Assembly: GCA_963691655.1 (NCBI GenBank)
Contig: OY829328.1
Coordinates: 71,428,400 to 71,492,399, forward strand
Direction: 5' to 3'
Source of the DNA: Toxonevra muliebris
Lineage: Eukaryota; Arthropoda; Insecta; Diptera; Pallopteridae
DNA: 64,000 bases
In this document: in pieces, positions 34,967 to 45,880 of the stretch
Position numbering within the stretch: position 1 is the first letter of the stretch
Layout of the letters: every line of letters begins with the position of its first letter
Made by a program: the position numbers and the translations under genes
Notes under the pieces: generated by a model
What the model saw: only the letters and a program-made list of their open reading frames with translations
Told to the model about the DNA's origin: nothing
Database searches by the model: none

Positions 34967-34969
34967 TTA

Positions 34970-35999
34970 GGGAAAATTGTTTGACCTATTAGAATTTCAT
35001 AAATGATAGATACTGAAAAATGCTGGGGATCTGGATACAAATTTTTTTAAATCTGCTAGACTCGAGAAAATGCGATTTTTTAGAGTTTTGGGAATCATCG
35101 TAAAATACGGTGTAAATTTTTTCGTGGGATAATTGATTTTTTTTTACTTTCAATAAGAAATAAATGTTCCTTTTAATAAAAAAAAAAATTGGATGAGATT
35201 TTTTACTCTCAGTGACACTTTTTTTGCAACTTTTTGAAATTTATCAACGGCCAGGCTGAGCCTTATTATTTTGGCCTTCACTGAAAATGTTTAAATTTTT
35301 TATGCATTTTTCGGAAAGCATACTTTCAGGATCAGTTGAAATAAATTTCATAAATAAAAGTACAATATCGTAATTGTATTCGAATTCCGCCGCAATATAC
35401 GATGAAAGCAGGGGAAACTCAACATGCAAGCAAGGAAATGTTTGAGTGACCATGCAGCATCAAATCAATTGCTTTGGGTGCAAAAAGTCGAAGGAGCTAT
35501 TAAATTTATGAAACTTGTTAGTAAATTTCAGGTCTTTGATCTCAAATATGAAATCAATTTTAAAGTATATCTAATGATTTTGCTGCAAACTTTTTATGTC
35601 CATATGATAATGTTGCCTAAAGTTACTCGCCCTTGAGCAGCTGTAGCACCCACAGTAATTATTTCATCGACAAGATTGTTGAGTTTCTTCTCAGTTGAAG
35701 TGTTATATAAAATTAGTTAATTTTGAATTCCATGTATTTCTGGACTTGAAGTTATGGGGTTGCTCTGGCTGGTGCAATATATTTGAATATATAACAGAAT
35801 ATTACATTTATCTACATTCTTATTTGCAAAACTAATACTCCTAATACATACGATAGTATCGTACTTGTGTCTATAATGCGCCTTTTAATGTATATATATA
35901 TATTTTTAATGCACATCTTCTTCGGCATTTAACAAGAATTGGAAAGAAAAACAGAAGAAGTATCATACAATATGTAAGTATGGATAAAAACCAAACCAC
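34970..35999. other. Spacer with a short coding-like stretch of unknown origin
   Basis: Around 35,210-35,640 the DNA is less AT-rich. A minus frame of 69 codons (35244-35453) reads as a balanced-composition peptide (AEFEYNYDIVLLFMKF...), and a 70-codon plus frame overlaps its right part. I recognise no domain. It may be a decayed transposon or exon fragment. The rest is AT-rich. Confidence 0.3.
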
Positions 36000-36620
36000 T
36001 ACTGACTGAATGAATGAATGAATGAATGCAGGGAGACTCTTAGACGAGAAAAAATGGCGCATTGCTGTTGTTACCACTTGCTATGTACAACTACTTGCTG
36101 CGCTATGCCACTTGCTACTTGCTTCTTTTTGTATTGTTCTCCCTAATTTTCATATGTTTATTTGCTGCGCTAAAAAGTTAACATAACTTACCAATGCCGG
36201 AATGCGTGCCGCATTGATTGGGTTGTGTTGTTGCTTATGCAGCAATGCAACATGGCTGAGACAAATTTTTTTTTGTGTTTTTCTGATTTTTTATTCTTCA
36301 TTCGTTGTTGTTTTTGGTTTCATTATTTTTTTTTTCTACCATATTTATTTTTGTTGTTGTTGTTTTTTGCTTTTTATATGCAGTTGATAGTTATGTAGGT
36401 ATATGTGTATATGTGTTTTGTTACCATTGCAGTTGTCACCTCATGCCCCATGACAATGCGGATAAAATGCACTAAAAATGCGGCGTTGAAATGCCTAAAA
36501 TACCCGCCGCACACAACAGTCAGCGCAGCAGTGTACAATGGTGGAACAAACACAGTGGCGAAGTACATTTTTGCCGCATAATGTTGCAATCACTTACGAA
36601 ATTGCTGACAGGGTTACTTA
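36000..36620. other. Less AT-rich island, no gene identified
   Basis: Contains (gaat)n near 36008-36028, ttgctgcgctatgccacttgctacttgct, and a GC-richer block 36470-36590. On the minus strand 36374-36589 is a 71-codon frame without recognisable domain. A minus-strand GTAAGT donor-like site lies at 36191-36186 (exon side ...ccggcattg). It may be an exon of an unseen gene; evidence is thin. Confidence 0.25.
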
Positions 36621-36939
36621 TGCGCCTCTATTTATTATTGGATTAGCGTCGACTTTCTAAAACACACACATGACCGACTATATATTACAAGGAAATTACA
36701 TACCCAGTTGAACTTTGGATGATCGTAGGAGTAATCATTGAGCACTCCAAAGCGAGCAATCGATTACTCACTATTCCTCCAGAGCTCTTGTATTTTGTAA
36801 TGCTTTTTAACATTGCATGTCCAACGGCATGGAGTACTTGTTTTAGTCTCCAAAAGGAGTAATAAAGGAGGACACGATTACGAGCATGAGCTCACTTGCA
36901 TCTCATAGAAAAACAAAACTCCGAGAAATAGTTTCTCAC

Positions 36940-37213
36940 AAAATTCATAACGACATAGACTAGTTGTGTAAACCGGCAGTAAGCACTTGTGTGTTCAAAT
37001 CCCACAATATTTTTTTTTCTATTTTTTTTTTTAATTATAATGTTATATTCATTTTTGTTTAATATTTTTTATTTTTTGTTTATTATTATTTACTATTATC
37101 GTTTTATAATTTTATTATTTTCTTGAGTTGCCTTCTTCCAGGCTCGAACCTGTGGCCGGAAAATTCGCATCGCGAATATTAAACAACGCGGTTGCCAACT
37201 GAGCTACACGAGC
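36940..37213. repeat. Two tRNA-like fragments facing each other (SINE-like)
   Basis: Plus strand: a T-arm-like gtgtgttcaaatcccac at 36990-37006 followed by a T run near 37010-37018, a polymerase III terminator-like end. Minus strand: an A box TAGCTCAGTTGG (37206-37195) and B box GGTTCGAGCC (37150-37141), spaced as in a tRNA. Acceptor stems do not pair in either, so neither is scored as a tRNA gene. tRNA-derived SINE ends are the likelier reading. Confidence 0.4.
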
Positions 37214-37283
37214 AAATTTTTTGTAATTGAATTTTGTTTCTTTTACTCTTGCAATGATTCTAGTACTAGTTACTGATATTTAA

Positions 37284-37496
37284 CTCTTTGATGCACACAA
37301 TTTTAAAGAAAATAAAAACACCAGTTGCACAGAAATTTTTTTGATTTATATCATTATCAGCAGAATGAAAAACTGTAAATAAAATATTAAACTGTGTGAC
37401 TATAAGTAATTTCATATTTTCGAGGTGGCTTAAAATATATCACACTATGCATAAAAAAATATGCGGGGCAGTTTTTACCCTACCTGCTGTAAAGGG
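37284..37496. mobile_element. 213 bp TTAA-flanked MITE (piggyBac-like)
   Basis: TTAA at 37280-37283 and 37497-37500. Left end CTCTTTGATGCAC and complement of the right end CCCTTTACAGCAGG give a short imperfect inverted repeat. Internal atcacactatgcataaaaaaatatgcgg adds palindromic content. Non-coding. Confidence 0.55.
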
Positions 37497-37500
37497 TTAA

Positions 37501-38103
37501 CTACTCAATCAGGCTGTCTTTGTTTATCATTATTTCTAAAAATAGACCATATAAAATTATGAAATTGTGTTAGTGAAATTCAATAATTTTGTTACTGTAT
37601 TGGAGTTGCTCGTTTATCTCCCCTTTTGGAGTAATGAAATCATTAATCGTTTGAGGAGTACTCGCTGTTTGTGCAACTGGGTATGTACTTACATACATAT
37701 ATTATGCTATTTGTATGTATTGCAGATATACATAATATGTATGCATGTATATGCATTTCTAATTGCTGACTCAATTTTACACTCATGCTTGGTTTGTATT
37801 TTCTAAGCTATCAACTAAGTTTGTAAGTGAAATAGTTGCAGAAATCTATAGTTCATAAAGTCGCGATTTAATGAAACCAAAAAACAAAAAAAAAAAAATG
37901 GGTGAAATTTTTTTTCCTTCTTCTTACCTAAAATTGATTGGGGGAAAAATTGATATGATAACAATAAAAATGTAATTCAAATACGCACAATTAAGTAGTA
38001 AGTGTATTTGAGATATGTTTAGTGGATCTTAAAGCTGTCATTAAAGAACTTTAAGACATTCTCAAAGACAATATGGGATGTCTATAAATATAAAAAAAGG
38101 TTA
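37501..38103. other. AT-rich spacer, nothing recognised
   Basis: Contains repeated (t)atgtat motifs near 37685-37755. No gene. Confidence 0.55.
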
Positions 38104-38105
38104 TA

Positions 38106-39391
38106 TTGGGAGTATGAATGTATAAACTCGTATTTTTTTTCGTAATTTGGACATTTATTGTGAAAAAGTGATTATAAAATTATTCTTTAAAGTATTGTCC
38201 ATCGTTAGCCACAACCTTTTCCCATCTTTCTGGTAGCATACGGATTCCGCGTCGAAAGAACTCCTCATCTTTTGAGGCTATCCACGAATCGACACATTTT
38301 TTGAGTTCTTCGAAAGAACGGAAGTGCTGTTCAGCCAGGCCATGTGTCATCGATCGGAACAAGTGGTAATCAGAGGGAGCAATGTCTGGAGAATACGGCG
38401 GGTGGGGTAGCACTTCCCATTTCAGCGTTTCCAAGTATGTTTTTACTTGCCTTGCAACATGCGGCCGAGCATTGTCGTGCTAAAGAATAACTTCAACGTG
38501 TCTATTCTCATATTCTGGCCTCTTATCCTTTAATGCTCGGCTCAAACGCATCAATTGTAGTCGGAAGCGGTCGCCAGTGATCGTTTCATGTGGTTTCAAC
38601 AGCTCATAATACACGACACCTTTCATATCCCACCAAATACACAGCATGAGCTTGGATCAATGGATGTTCGGCTTTGCCGTTGATGTTGATGCATGTCCGG
38701 GCGGTCCCCATGATTTTTTACGCTTTGGGTTATCGTAACGTATCCACTTTTCATCGCCAGTCACAATACGATGCAGAAAACATTTTCTTTTCTGTCGTTC
38801 AATCAGCAGTTCACATGTGAAAAATCGTCGTTCGACGTCTCTCGGCTTCAATTCGTACTGCACCCAATTTCCTTGCTTTTGAATCATTCCCAATGCTTTT
38901 AATCGTTTGGAAATGGTTGATTGATCGACTCCTAAAGATTCTGCTAGTTCTTGTTGCGTTTGACATGAATCTTCTTCGAGTAATGCCTTCAATTCTTCAT
39001 CTTCGAACGTTTTCGGGCCGCCTGAACGTTCCCTGTCTTCAACATCAAAATCACCACTTTTGAAACGGGCATACCACACCTGATACATTCTAACGTCTAT
39101 AGCACAGTCAGGATAAGCTTCAGTGAGTAAACGATGTGCTTTAGTTGCGTTTTTCTTTAAATAGAAGAAGCAAATTAAAACTTCCCGCAAATGTGGTTTT
39201 GTTGGCACGAAATTCGACATTTTCAGCTATAGTAAAACACTTTTGTACAATTATGAAAATTATTTGACAGATCAATTCTTATAGTATTTTTGGCGCTCTT
39301 CGAGATAGAATAGCTGTCAATGTCAAAAAATGGCGCGTATGATAGATATGAACTTAGTCACAATTACGAGTTTATACATTCATACTCCCAA
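38106..39391 (-). mobile_element. Near-complete Mos1-type mariner element (1286 bp)
   Basis: Perfect 27 bp terminal inverted repeats at 38106-38132 and 39365-39391, beginning TTGGGAGTATGAATGTATAA. TA duplications stand at 38104-38105 and 39392-39393. The 1286 bp length is that of a full mariner of the Mos1 group. The only coding content is a transposase gene on the minus strand, occupying most of the element. Confidence 0.97.
38180..39220 (-). pseudogene. Mos1-like mariner transposase with two in-frame stops
   Basis: The frame from ATG at 39220 to TAA at 38180 is 346 codons, matching the usual Mos1-group size, with no frameshift. N-terminal helix-turn-helix DNA-binding part: residues ~1-110, with WYARFKSGDFDVEDRERSGG linker start and QTQQELAESLGVDQSTISKRL second helix motif. 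Catalytic motifs VTGDEKW, HDNARPH and YSPDIAPSDYHLF are all present with D34D spacing. It is broken only by TGA at 38659-38657 and TAG at 38482-38480. Catalyses cut-and-paste transposition in functional relatives. Perfect TIRs and two nonsense changes suggest fairly recent inactivation. Confidence 0.96.
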
Positions 39392-39393
39392 TA

Positions 39394-40586
39394 TAAATAG
39401 AATAGTACGATTACTCTATACGATGAGATTTTAGTTTCCAAACAACCTTTTGCTGTTCTGGATTGATATGAATACTGGAACCTTTGCGTTTTTGAAATCA
39501 GAAAGAAGCTATAGGTTGTTTGGAATTAGGGTGGCCCTTATATATCAACTTTCTAAAAGTTTAGCTCCCAGACCCCTATCTTGTTTCAATCAATAGAGAA
39601 ACAATCTACACTCAATCGGACAACTGTGAGACGGCCCTCATCGACCATGAAGTTTTACATTATCGATCGAAAAATCATTTTTTCAGATAAATCAATTTTT
39701 TGTTCTTGGATTTCTTGAACAACACCTTTCCGAGAAGAAACAACACCGAGATGATTAGCCAGAATTGTTAGAGTTAACAATGAATTATGTATTCAAGATA
39801 TACCTTTCTCAAGACCAGTTTCAGTTATCTTATAAGGGGAAGAACTCTTAAAATTCACCAGATGGAATTAAAGCACCTTATCATTACTTTTTGTTAATGC
39901 GTCAATTGATGAATTATCAGGATATTGATCGAGAAATCAGAAAGGAGCTGCGAACAAATTTTGTGATCAAAAGAAATAAACGCTTAAGTCGACTTAAGTC
40001 AGAATTGAGTTATAAATGCTATCGTGTTCTTCTTATTCCAATGCACATGTACGTGAAATCCCCGAAATTCTATGTTTTTTTAAAACAAAAATTATAAAAA
40101 AAGAACATAGAGTGGCAACCAATCACATTAACTTCAAATCGTGTTTACTCGAAATGAGATTTTCAGACTTAAGCGGTTACTGCTTTTGACCACAGAATTT
40201 GTCACCCACCTCGAGTACTTAGCTCCCCAAACAGCGGTTCTATTATTATTTAATGAAAATGTTCCAACAGTGGTTAAGACAAGTAAAGCTTAAATTATAT
40301 TGGAAGCATGCTACAAAAAAATCATTTTTCTTCGTTTACAAACATCGAGTTTACGTATTTTGTAACTCCTGGTACAAAAATTTATTCGCGAAATTTTTTA
40401 TCAGCACCGATTTCTTCAACGAAGAAATTTCAACATAGAAAGATGATCCAGGTTACAGAAATAGAATTGAAAAACTTGAGAAGAAAGTTGTTGTCGATGA
40501 TGATGCAGAAAAAATGTGAAACTCATTCAGGACTACAATAACATTTTCACAAAAAATTAAGTTGAGAAACAATTTGTTACACAAAT
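39394..40586. other. AT-rich spacer, nothing recognised
   Basis: No gene supported. Short 60-80 codon frames (39891-40097, 40253-40438, 40308-40541) have no recognisable domain. Confidence 0.5.
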
Positions 40587-41317
40587 CGCCATAACGCCCA
40601 AAAAAAATGTTGGGTGTTATGACCGCCCTAGGAATGGCCATAACGCCCAACATCATTTTAAGCGATATGACCGCCCCGAAAACGGTCATAACGCCCAATG
40701 TAGAAGCGGTCGCAACGCCTAATTTTTTTAGGTTTTATGACCGCCTTCGAAGCGGCCATAAGGTCCAACAATTGTTTCTTGTTATATTTTGTTTTCAATA
40801 ATGAAAATCGTGTTTTGATTAAAAATCAGTTACTTTTCGAAATCAGCATCACGTTTATAATGTGTCACTAAACATTGAAAATCGCGCGATTTTTTAAAAA
40901 TATTTTCATTTTTTCTTTACTTTTGGTAAAAATTTTTCGACTGCGACGCTTCTTTCAACCTTGCATTTCAATTGATCTTAATCAATATCTTGGTTTATTT
41001 TTGTAAAAATATTTCAGATGAGGCGCTCATTTCCATGCCATTCCTATTTATTATATGTATGAGCATATTTTACCCTTTTGTTTTTTTATAGATTTACCCA
41101 TTCGCTTTCCTACTAATATCGAGAAAAACTAAAGAAAATTTTAGAAAGCCATTTTGTGCAAAAGCTTGAAATAAAGCTGCATTTTCTTATACCTGAAATA
41201 CCCATTGGGTGTTATGACATTTTTCGGGGCGGTCATAGCGCCTAAAATAATTTTGGGCGTTATGGCCATTCCTAGGGCGGTCATAACGCCCAAACTTTTT
41301 TTTGGGCATTATGGCCG
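40587..41317. mobile_element. Fold-back / long-TIR element made of 'ccataacgccc' subrepeats
   Basis: The left arm (40587-40700) and right arm (41203-41317) are about 115 bp imperfect inverted repeats. For example gttatgaccgccctaggaat is exactly mirrored. Each arm is built from sub-repeats close to ggccataacgcccaa and gttatgaccgcc, themselves inverted relative to each other. Extra subrepeats continue to about 40770 on the left and 41335 on the right. The ~500 bp interior is AT-rich and non-coding. No clear target duplication. Confidence 0.85.
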
Positions 41318-41386
41318 TGGGCGTTATGTCCGGACACCAAAAGCAAGTTGTAAATACTTGCAATAAGGATTTAAATAAAAGTTCAG

Positions 41387-41556
41387 TGTCCTCTCCGTTA
41401 TCAAAAAATAAGAAATTTTGTTATAGATGGCATGCGCGAATTTTCTCAGCCACATTGTTTTGAGTACAAAGCTAACTTAAAACCATTGTCGTTGTGTAAG
41501 TTTTTCCGAATTTTATAATCAACGCAAGTGGTAAAAACAGGGTAACGGAGAGGACA
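41387..41556. mobile_element. 170 bp MITE with 16 bp TIRs
   Basis: Left end tgtcctctccgttatc (41387-41402) and right end ggtaacggagaggaca (41541-41556) are inverted repeats with one mismatch. The interior is non-coding. No target duplication can be identified with confidence. Confidence 0.6.
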
Positions 41557-41612
41557 AAAAATCACACTGCATTATGGCCTAGGCAAGTTTAGAATTTCGA
41601 ATTTGTGTAATC

Positions 41613-42128
41613 TTGATGAAGACTTGGGTTTTTCATACATCTAATGGAACACTTTTGCTGCTTGACACAGTAAGGGTGAGGTTGATGGTGATTTGGACGA
41701 AACTGAGGTCCGAAAATCTTAATGTTCACGCAGCGTTGAAACACTGCCACAAAACAAACGTTATTTTTGTTGAGGAGAAAGAAGTCGCGGCAAATACATA
41801 TTTTTTGCATTTGCGATTTGAAAGATGCATGAAAATCGAGTGCGTTCACGAGGGTAGGAAAATCGGCCTCGCACCATTTCATTCTTTTCGGAAAATAGAC
41901 AAGTACTACATTTTTGTGACTGAGGCTTCAAATTCAAAGAAACACATAACTCAGGCTGTATCTTCAAATCAGCAAAACGTTGGCAGTTCTGTGACTTGCG
42001 ATAAGAGAAGTGAAAATGTGTTTATAAAAGAAAAGGTTTTGAGGGGTGCGAACGACTCGAAGTATGCGCGTGGCTTCAAAATCTTCACACGATCTCAATC
42101 GCGCATTCTACTAGGCATTTCCATCTGA
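41613..42128 (+). CDS. Unrecognised 171-codon ORF
   Basis: A continuous plus-strand frame from ATG at 41613 to TGA at 42126-42128, in DNA noticeably less AT-rich than its surroundings. The peptide has balanced composition (for example RFERCMKIECVHEGRKIGLA and FHSFRKIDKYYIFVTEASNS), no transmembrane segment, no signal peptide and no motif I recognise. Two shorter frames on the minus strand overlap it, so the strand is uncertain. Neighbours are MITEs to the left and a LINE reverse-transcriptase relic to the right, so an unrecognised transposon fragment is the most likely explanation. A host exon is possible but unsupported. Confidence 0.2.
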   Translation: MMKTWVFHTSNGTLLLLDTVRVRLMVIWTKLRSENLNVHAALKHCHKTNVIFVEEKEVAANTYFLHLRFERCMKIECVHEGRKIGLAPFHSFRKIDKYYIFVTEASNSKKHITQAVSSNQQNVGSSVTCDKRSENVFIKEKVLRGANDSKYARGFKIFTRSQSRILLGISI

Positions 42129-42177
42129 TTTTGTTTTGTGCAGTCATATTCACGTTTTGCCATGCTGTGTTTTTATT

Positions 42178-42560
42178 TTTTAATTGTAGATGTATTGAAC
42201 GTCTCCAAGTGTTTTTTGGTCGCTGATGTTGTTAATTCACGTGGCTTTGGTGTTCTTGATGTTTATCTCGAGGCCCACGTTGCGTGATGCTCTGATTAGA
42301 TGATCAGTGTTCGCTTGCATGTCGCTGAGCTTGTGCGAGAACAGATATACTTATATCGTCTGCAAAATCAAATCCTCTAGTTGATATGCGGGACTCCATG
42401 TTATGTCCCTCCTTTGAGAGCATACGGTTGCCATAACTTCGTCAAGCAATATTGCAAAGGGAAGGGGTGAAATTAGGCATCCTTGTTTGACTACTGCTTT
42501 AGTGATGAATGGCTCGCTGATACTATTCCCATAGCCGTTCGATATTGTTGAGTTATTATT
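42178..42560 (-). pseudogene. Non-LTR retrotransposon reverse-transcriptase fragment
   Basis: Minus-strand translation gives VKQGCLISPLPFAILLDEVM (RT motif with QG..SP), then a frame change, FDFADD (catalytic F/Y-x-DD block), another shift, and SHKLSDMQANTDHLIRASRN followed by VGLEINIKNTKAT. These are consecutive blocks of the palm domain of LINE reverse transcriptases. At least two frameshifts break it. Both ends are lost, so clade cannot be given. The minus-strand RT relic at 63344-63995 covers an earlier part of the domain. Confidence 0.82.
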
Positions 42561-42599
42561 TATATCACTTTCATTTTGATTTTTTAGTTTCAAACTTAA

Positions 42600-43990
42600 T
42601 TTTCATAAAAGTTGTAAATGACTTAAATTACTATTCGCTCAATGCAATTGGCGAAATTTGGTACGTAACTGAGACATCTTGAATTTTCCCTTTAGTTTAA
42701 ATACTTGTTCATTGGTGATGTATTCATTAAAGATGCAGTTGGATGTGTACCAAACCGGTATACTTCATATGAATTTACTTTGCTTTAAATAAATATTTAT
42801 AATTTTATTAACTTATGTAATTACTTAGAAACATTTGCAATTTTCAGATATTAAACATTTGCTGAGCCGATTCTTATTGGTTTCGTATGAGTGCAACAAC
42901 AACGCGACTTCCATTCAGGGCTGTCGTTTTGCGTATTTCTAAGCAAATTTGCTTACTTTTTTTACGGTTGTGCATACGTGTACTATTTTCTCATTTTGTT
43001 TATTTTTTAAAATATTGAACTAAGTTCAGAACTAAGATAAGTTTGACATATTGGCATATTTTTTTTCTTACTTCCTTTATTTCGTTTTTTTCATTCGATA
43101 AGAATGAGTAACACTAATTATGTTCATGCATACTTGGTGTCACCCTGCAAGTATCTAGCTTTACCTTTTGTTATCGAATGAAAAATGTAAGTAGTGCCAA
43201 AATTAGCATCACTGCGTTCGATTATGTTTATCGAAAATGAGTCCTCCGATTTTTACATTAAAGTTTTGAAATGGCTTTTTCAGCTATCGTTATGGCATTG
43301 AAATCAATATAATGGTTTTTCGGGTCGAGGAATCCGAATATGGCATTGTTTGCTTATACAATTGATTCTAGAGGGCGCCACCATACAAAATTTTCTTAAA
43401 ACTCATTTTTTTTGTAGATTTTCTTATAAAAAATATTGCAAATTGTTATTTAAAATTCGGGGGACTCAAGTTGATTTACATCAAATACACTATCTTTCTA
43501 GGGGATACCCTATGTCTCGAAAAAATTCGATCACCCCTTATATATACATATATATAAACATTCCTTGTCTTATTACTACTATATATATTTGTTTACTTTT
43601 TTTCAAATTGTTGACTTTTTTAAAAGAATTTGATTACAAATGTTTTTAGGCCGTGGCAACTCTGCTAGCAACCGCGTTCACCTTCATAACTTCTTTTGCA
43701 GGTTAAAACGATTACTTTATGTCAGCTCTTAAATGGTGAGATTAATCTCATGCGATTTTTTGCATTCCCTTGTGAAGTTTCATGTATCTCTTATACAGTG
43801 AGATTAGTTGCATGCAACTTTCGCGATTATAGTTTTCGTCACTATGGAAAAATATTGAACTACGAAAATGTAAAAAAAAAAACGACAAAATGGTTCATCG
43901 AAATACAGTCCAAACGATTTTGTCTATCCCCCTGTCGTTTCTCCCCTCTTCCCTACATTTTTTTAAGTTACATGAAACAAATCTCACCGT
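42600..43990. other. Spacer with a dispersed repeat fragment and a hairpin
   Basis: 42868-42917 matches the ~275 bp repeat at 9690-10300 (ttcgtatgagtgcaacaacaacgcgac). Arms ttcattcgataa (about 43090) and ttatcgaatgaa (about 43171) form an inverted pair. A perfect 14 bp palindrome tgagattaatctca lies near 43737. Frames of 99-117 codons at 43350-43649 and 43696-44049 have no recognised domain. Confidence 0.45.
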
Positions 43991-44156
43991 CTAAGTGGCT
44001 GTTTAGTATGAAAGCCTGTCTGAAAGGGAGAGGTGGAAAAAATAGGTAGTTAGAAAAAGACAGGCGAGTTTCTACCTCTTTCTTACTACCTATTTTTTCT
44101 ACCTCTCTTTTTCAGACAGGCATTCATGCTTGCGCTCGTGTGAACAGCTACTAAGA
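43991..44156. repeat. Hairpin-forming inverted repeat (37 bp arms)
   Basis: The left arm 44014-44050 begins gcctgtctgaaagggagagg and the right arm 44085-44121 ends cctctctttttcagacaggc. They pair nearly throughout, around a 34 bp loop. A weaker outer pair (taagtggctgttta / gtgaacagctactaag) may mark the ends of a small MITE of about 165 bp. Confidence 0.7.
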
Positions 44157-44489
44157 GTTGACTATGCTTTAGGACATAGAATGTTAAAAAGAAGTACAAA
44201 ATGCAAAGGTGTTTGAAGCAATTGGATGCAACCCATTGCTTCAAATAGCGTTCGATGCTAACTATTATAAGCATAAAAACATTCCACCAAAGCGAATAAT
44301 ACTCTCTTTAATCGCACTTGGGATACATAGCACAAACCTCCATCAAAAATTTTACGATAATGGAAAAAATGTCATGTAACTTGAACGAAAATCCCGGGCT
44401 TAAAGTTAAAAAGTTCGAGAATTCAAGTGAACAATTTTAAAGAACATAAAAGACTTGTATTTTAATAGATGAGATTAAATTGTTTTTAC
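44157..44489. other. AT-rich spacer, nothing recognised
   Basis: No gene or clear repeat. Confidence 0.5.
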
Positions 44490-44524
44490 CATAAAATGTT
44501 TGTATGAAAAGACACAATTCAGCG
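44490..44524 (+). promoter_or_regulatory. Weak TATA + Inr candidate ahead of the plus-strand island
   Basis: cATAAAAtg starts at 44490 and is followed by ttcAgcg with A at 44521, a spacing of about 30 bp that suits a TATA/initiator pair. Both motifs are imperfect and AT-rich DNA gives many such matches. I list it only because the A/C-rich 5' UTR-like block starts shortly downstream. Confidence 0.18.
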
Positions 44525-45880
44525 TAGAAAAATGAAGATTATAAAAAACTTTTGAGTTTGTGAACTTGTATGTCGAATTATCGCACAGAAATCGGAGTAA
44601 AAAATGTAGTAGAAGAAATAAACATTAACAAAGAGCAAGCAGCAAGCAAAAAAAAAACGAACAAAAAAACTGCTGACAAACCAACTTACACACGTACATA
44701 AACTCATTCATACACACACACAAAAGGAAGCACGCGAAAAGAAAATGTGGGGAAAAAATAATACTATAAAAACGAAAAAAAAAACAGAAAACGAACGACA
44801 AACATACGCAAAATAGCAACAAGTAAAAGGAGCCAGACACAAGTTAAATCAAAGGATAGGCTGCAGTTATGAAAAAGGGAAGATGAAGAGGGGAGGAATC
44901 GAGAGAAGAATGTGCTGATACTACTACCAAACAAAGCAAAAAAGTGGTCATGTAAAAAGAGTATGCGTAGAAAATCTGCAATGCTGATAATATTCGTACA
45001 ACAAAAAAAAACGACTAATAATAAAAGCAAAATGGTGGAGAGAAAGTTCATATTCACTTTTTTTTTTGTATGTTTTTAAGGAAGAGGTGTGATTCGGAGG
45101 TGCAAACAAATTTGTAAGCAAGTATTGAGAGTGGGAGGTGAGTGAGGAGGGAGCAATTTGTCAAAGCAGACACACGGAAAACAAAATGTAGAATGAAAAA
45201 ACTCAACGAAGAAGAACATTAAAAAAATGACGCATAAGCAGATAGAGAAAAAAATGCGAGTAAATGAGCGAGAGTAACACATAAACCGTAAGAATACGAA
45301 GAACGGCTTCGTTGAGTTGAGTCGGTTTTGTTAGTAGTTGCTGTTGTCGTCGGCATAGACGTCGGCGTCGACATCGTTTGAAAATCAAGAAGACGATGTG
45401 GTGTAAAAATACGTAATAAATGACCATGTAAAGTGGCACAGCAGAAAAACGAAAAACGAAAAACGGTTCTGCAAACCACCACATCAAAAGAAAAAAAAAG
45501 AAAAAAGAACAACAACATCACCACCTTACCAATAACCATCATCAACACCGAAAACGAACACACTAACTAACAACAGCAAAAACTACGAAAGTCGAAGGCA
45601 ACAATCACCAAGTACAGCCACAACAACAACAATAACACCATCAACTACATATATACAACAATTTTATCATAATTTCCGCTTTCTCTTACCCTTACTACCA
45701 CTACTGTTTCTACTACAGTCAGCACATACACACAAACACACCACTACACATAAAAGTTAACTACCAAAGCGCGCACTCTCTCTCTCTCTAGTTTTTACTA
45801 TGCCACGCCACTGCCACTGGGAACTGTATATATGTATGGTTTTCCTCGTGAAGTTACGAAAATTGTTGCCTTGGCAGATT
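44521..45880 (+). other. 5' UTR-like island, plus strand
   Basis: The plus strand is strongly A-rich and becomes A/C-rich with CAA/CAC-type repeats (aacaacaacatcaccacc near 45508, acagccacaacaacaacaat near 45615). It includes a GC-rich cgtcggcatagacgtcggcgtcgac near 45350 and a (CT)n run near 45776-45790. At about 45,880 composition changes to T-rich, as at an exon-to-intron change. The first ATG after the CT run (45800) opens an 81-codon frame (MPRHCHWELYICMVFLVKLR...) that becomes Phe-rich and is probably intronic after its first residues. No product can be assigned. Confidence 0.28.

Noticed and set aside
37137..37213. tRNA gene on the minus strand
   Set aside because: A and B boxes are good, but acceptor strands do not pair and the T stem is short. 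Kept only as a tRNA-like fragment.
42927..43148. Possible second hAT element starting cagggctgtcg and ending ...gtcaccctg
   Set aside because: The left end looks hAT-like, but the proposed right end has poor inverted similarity and the 8 bp flanks (cttccatt, caagtatc) do not match.
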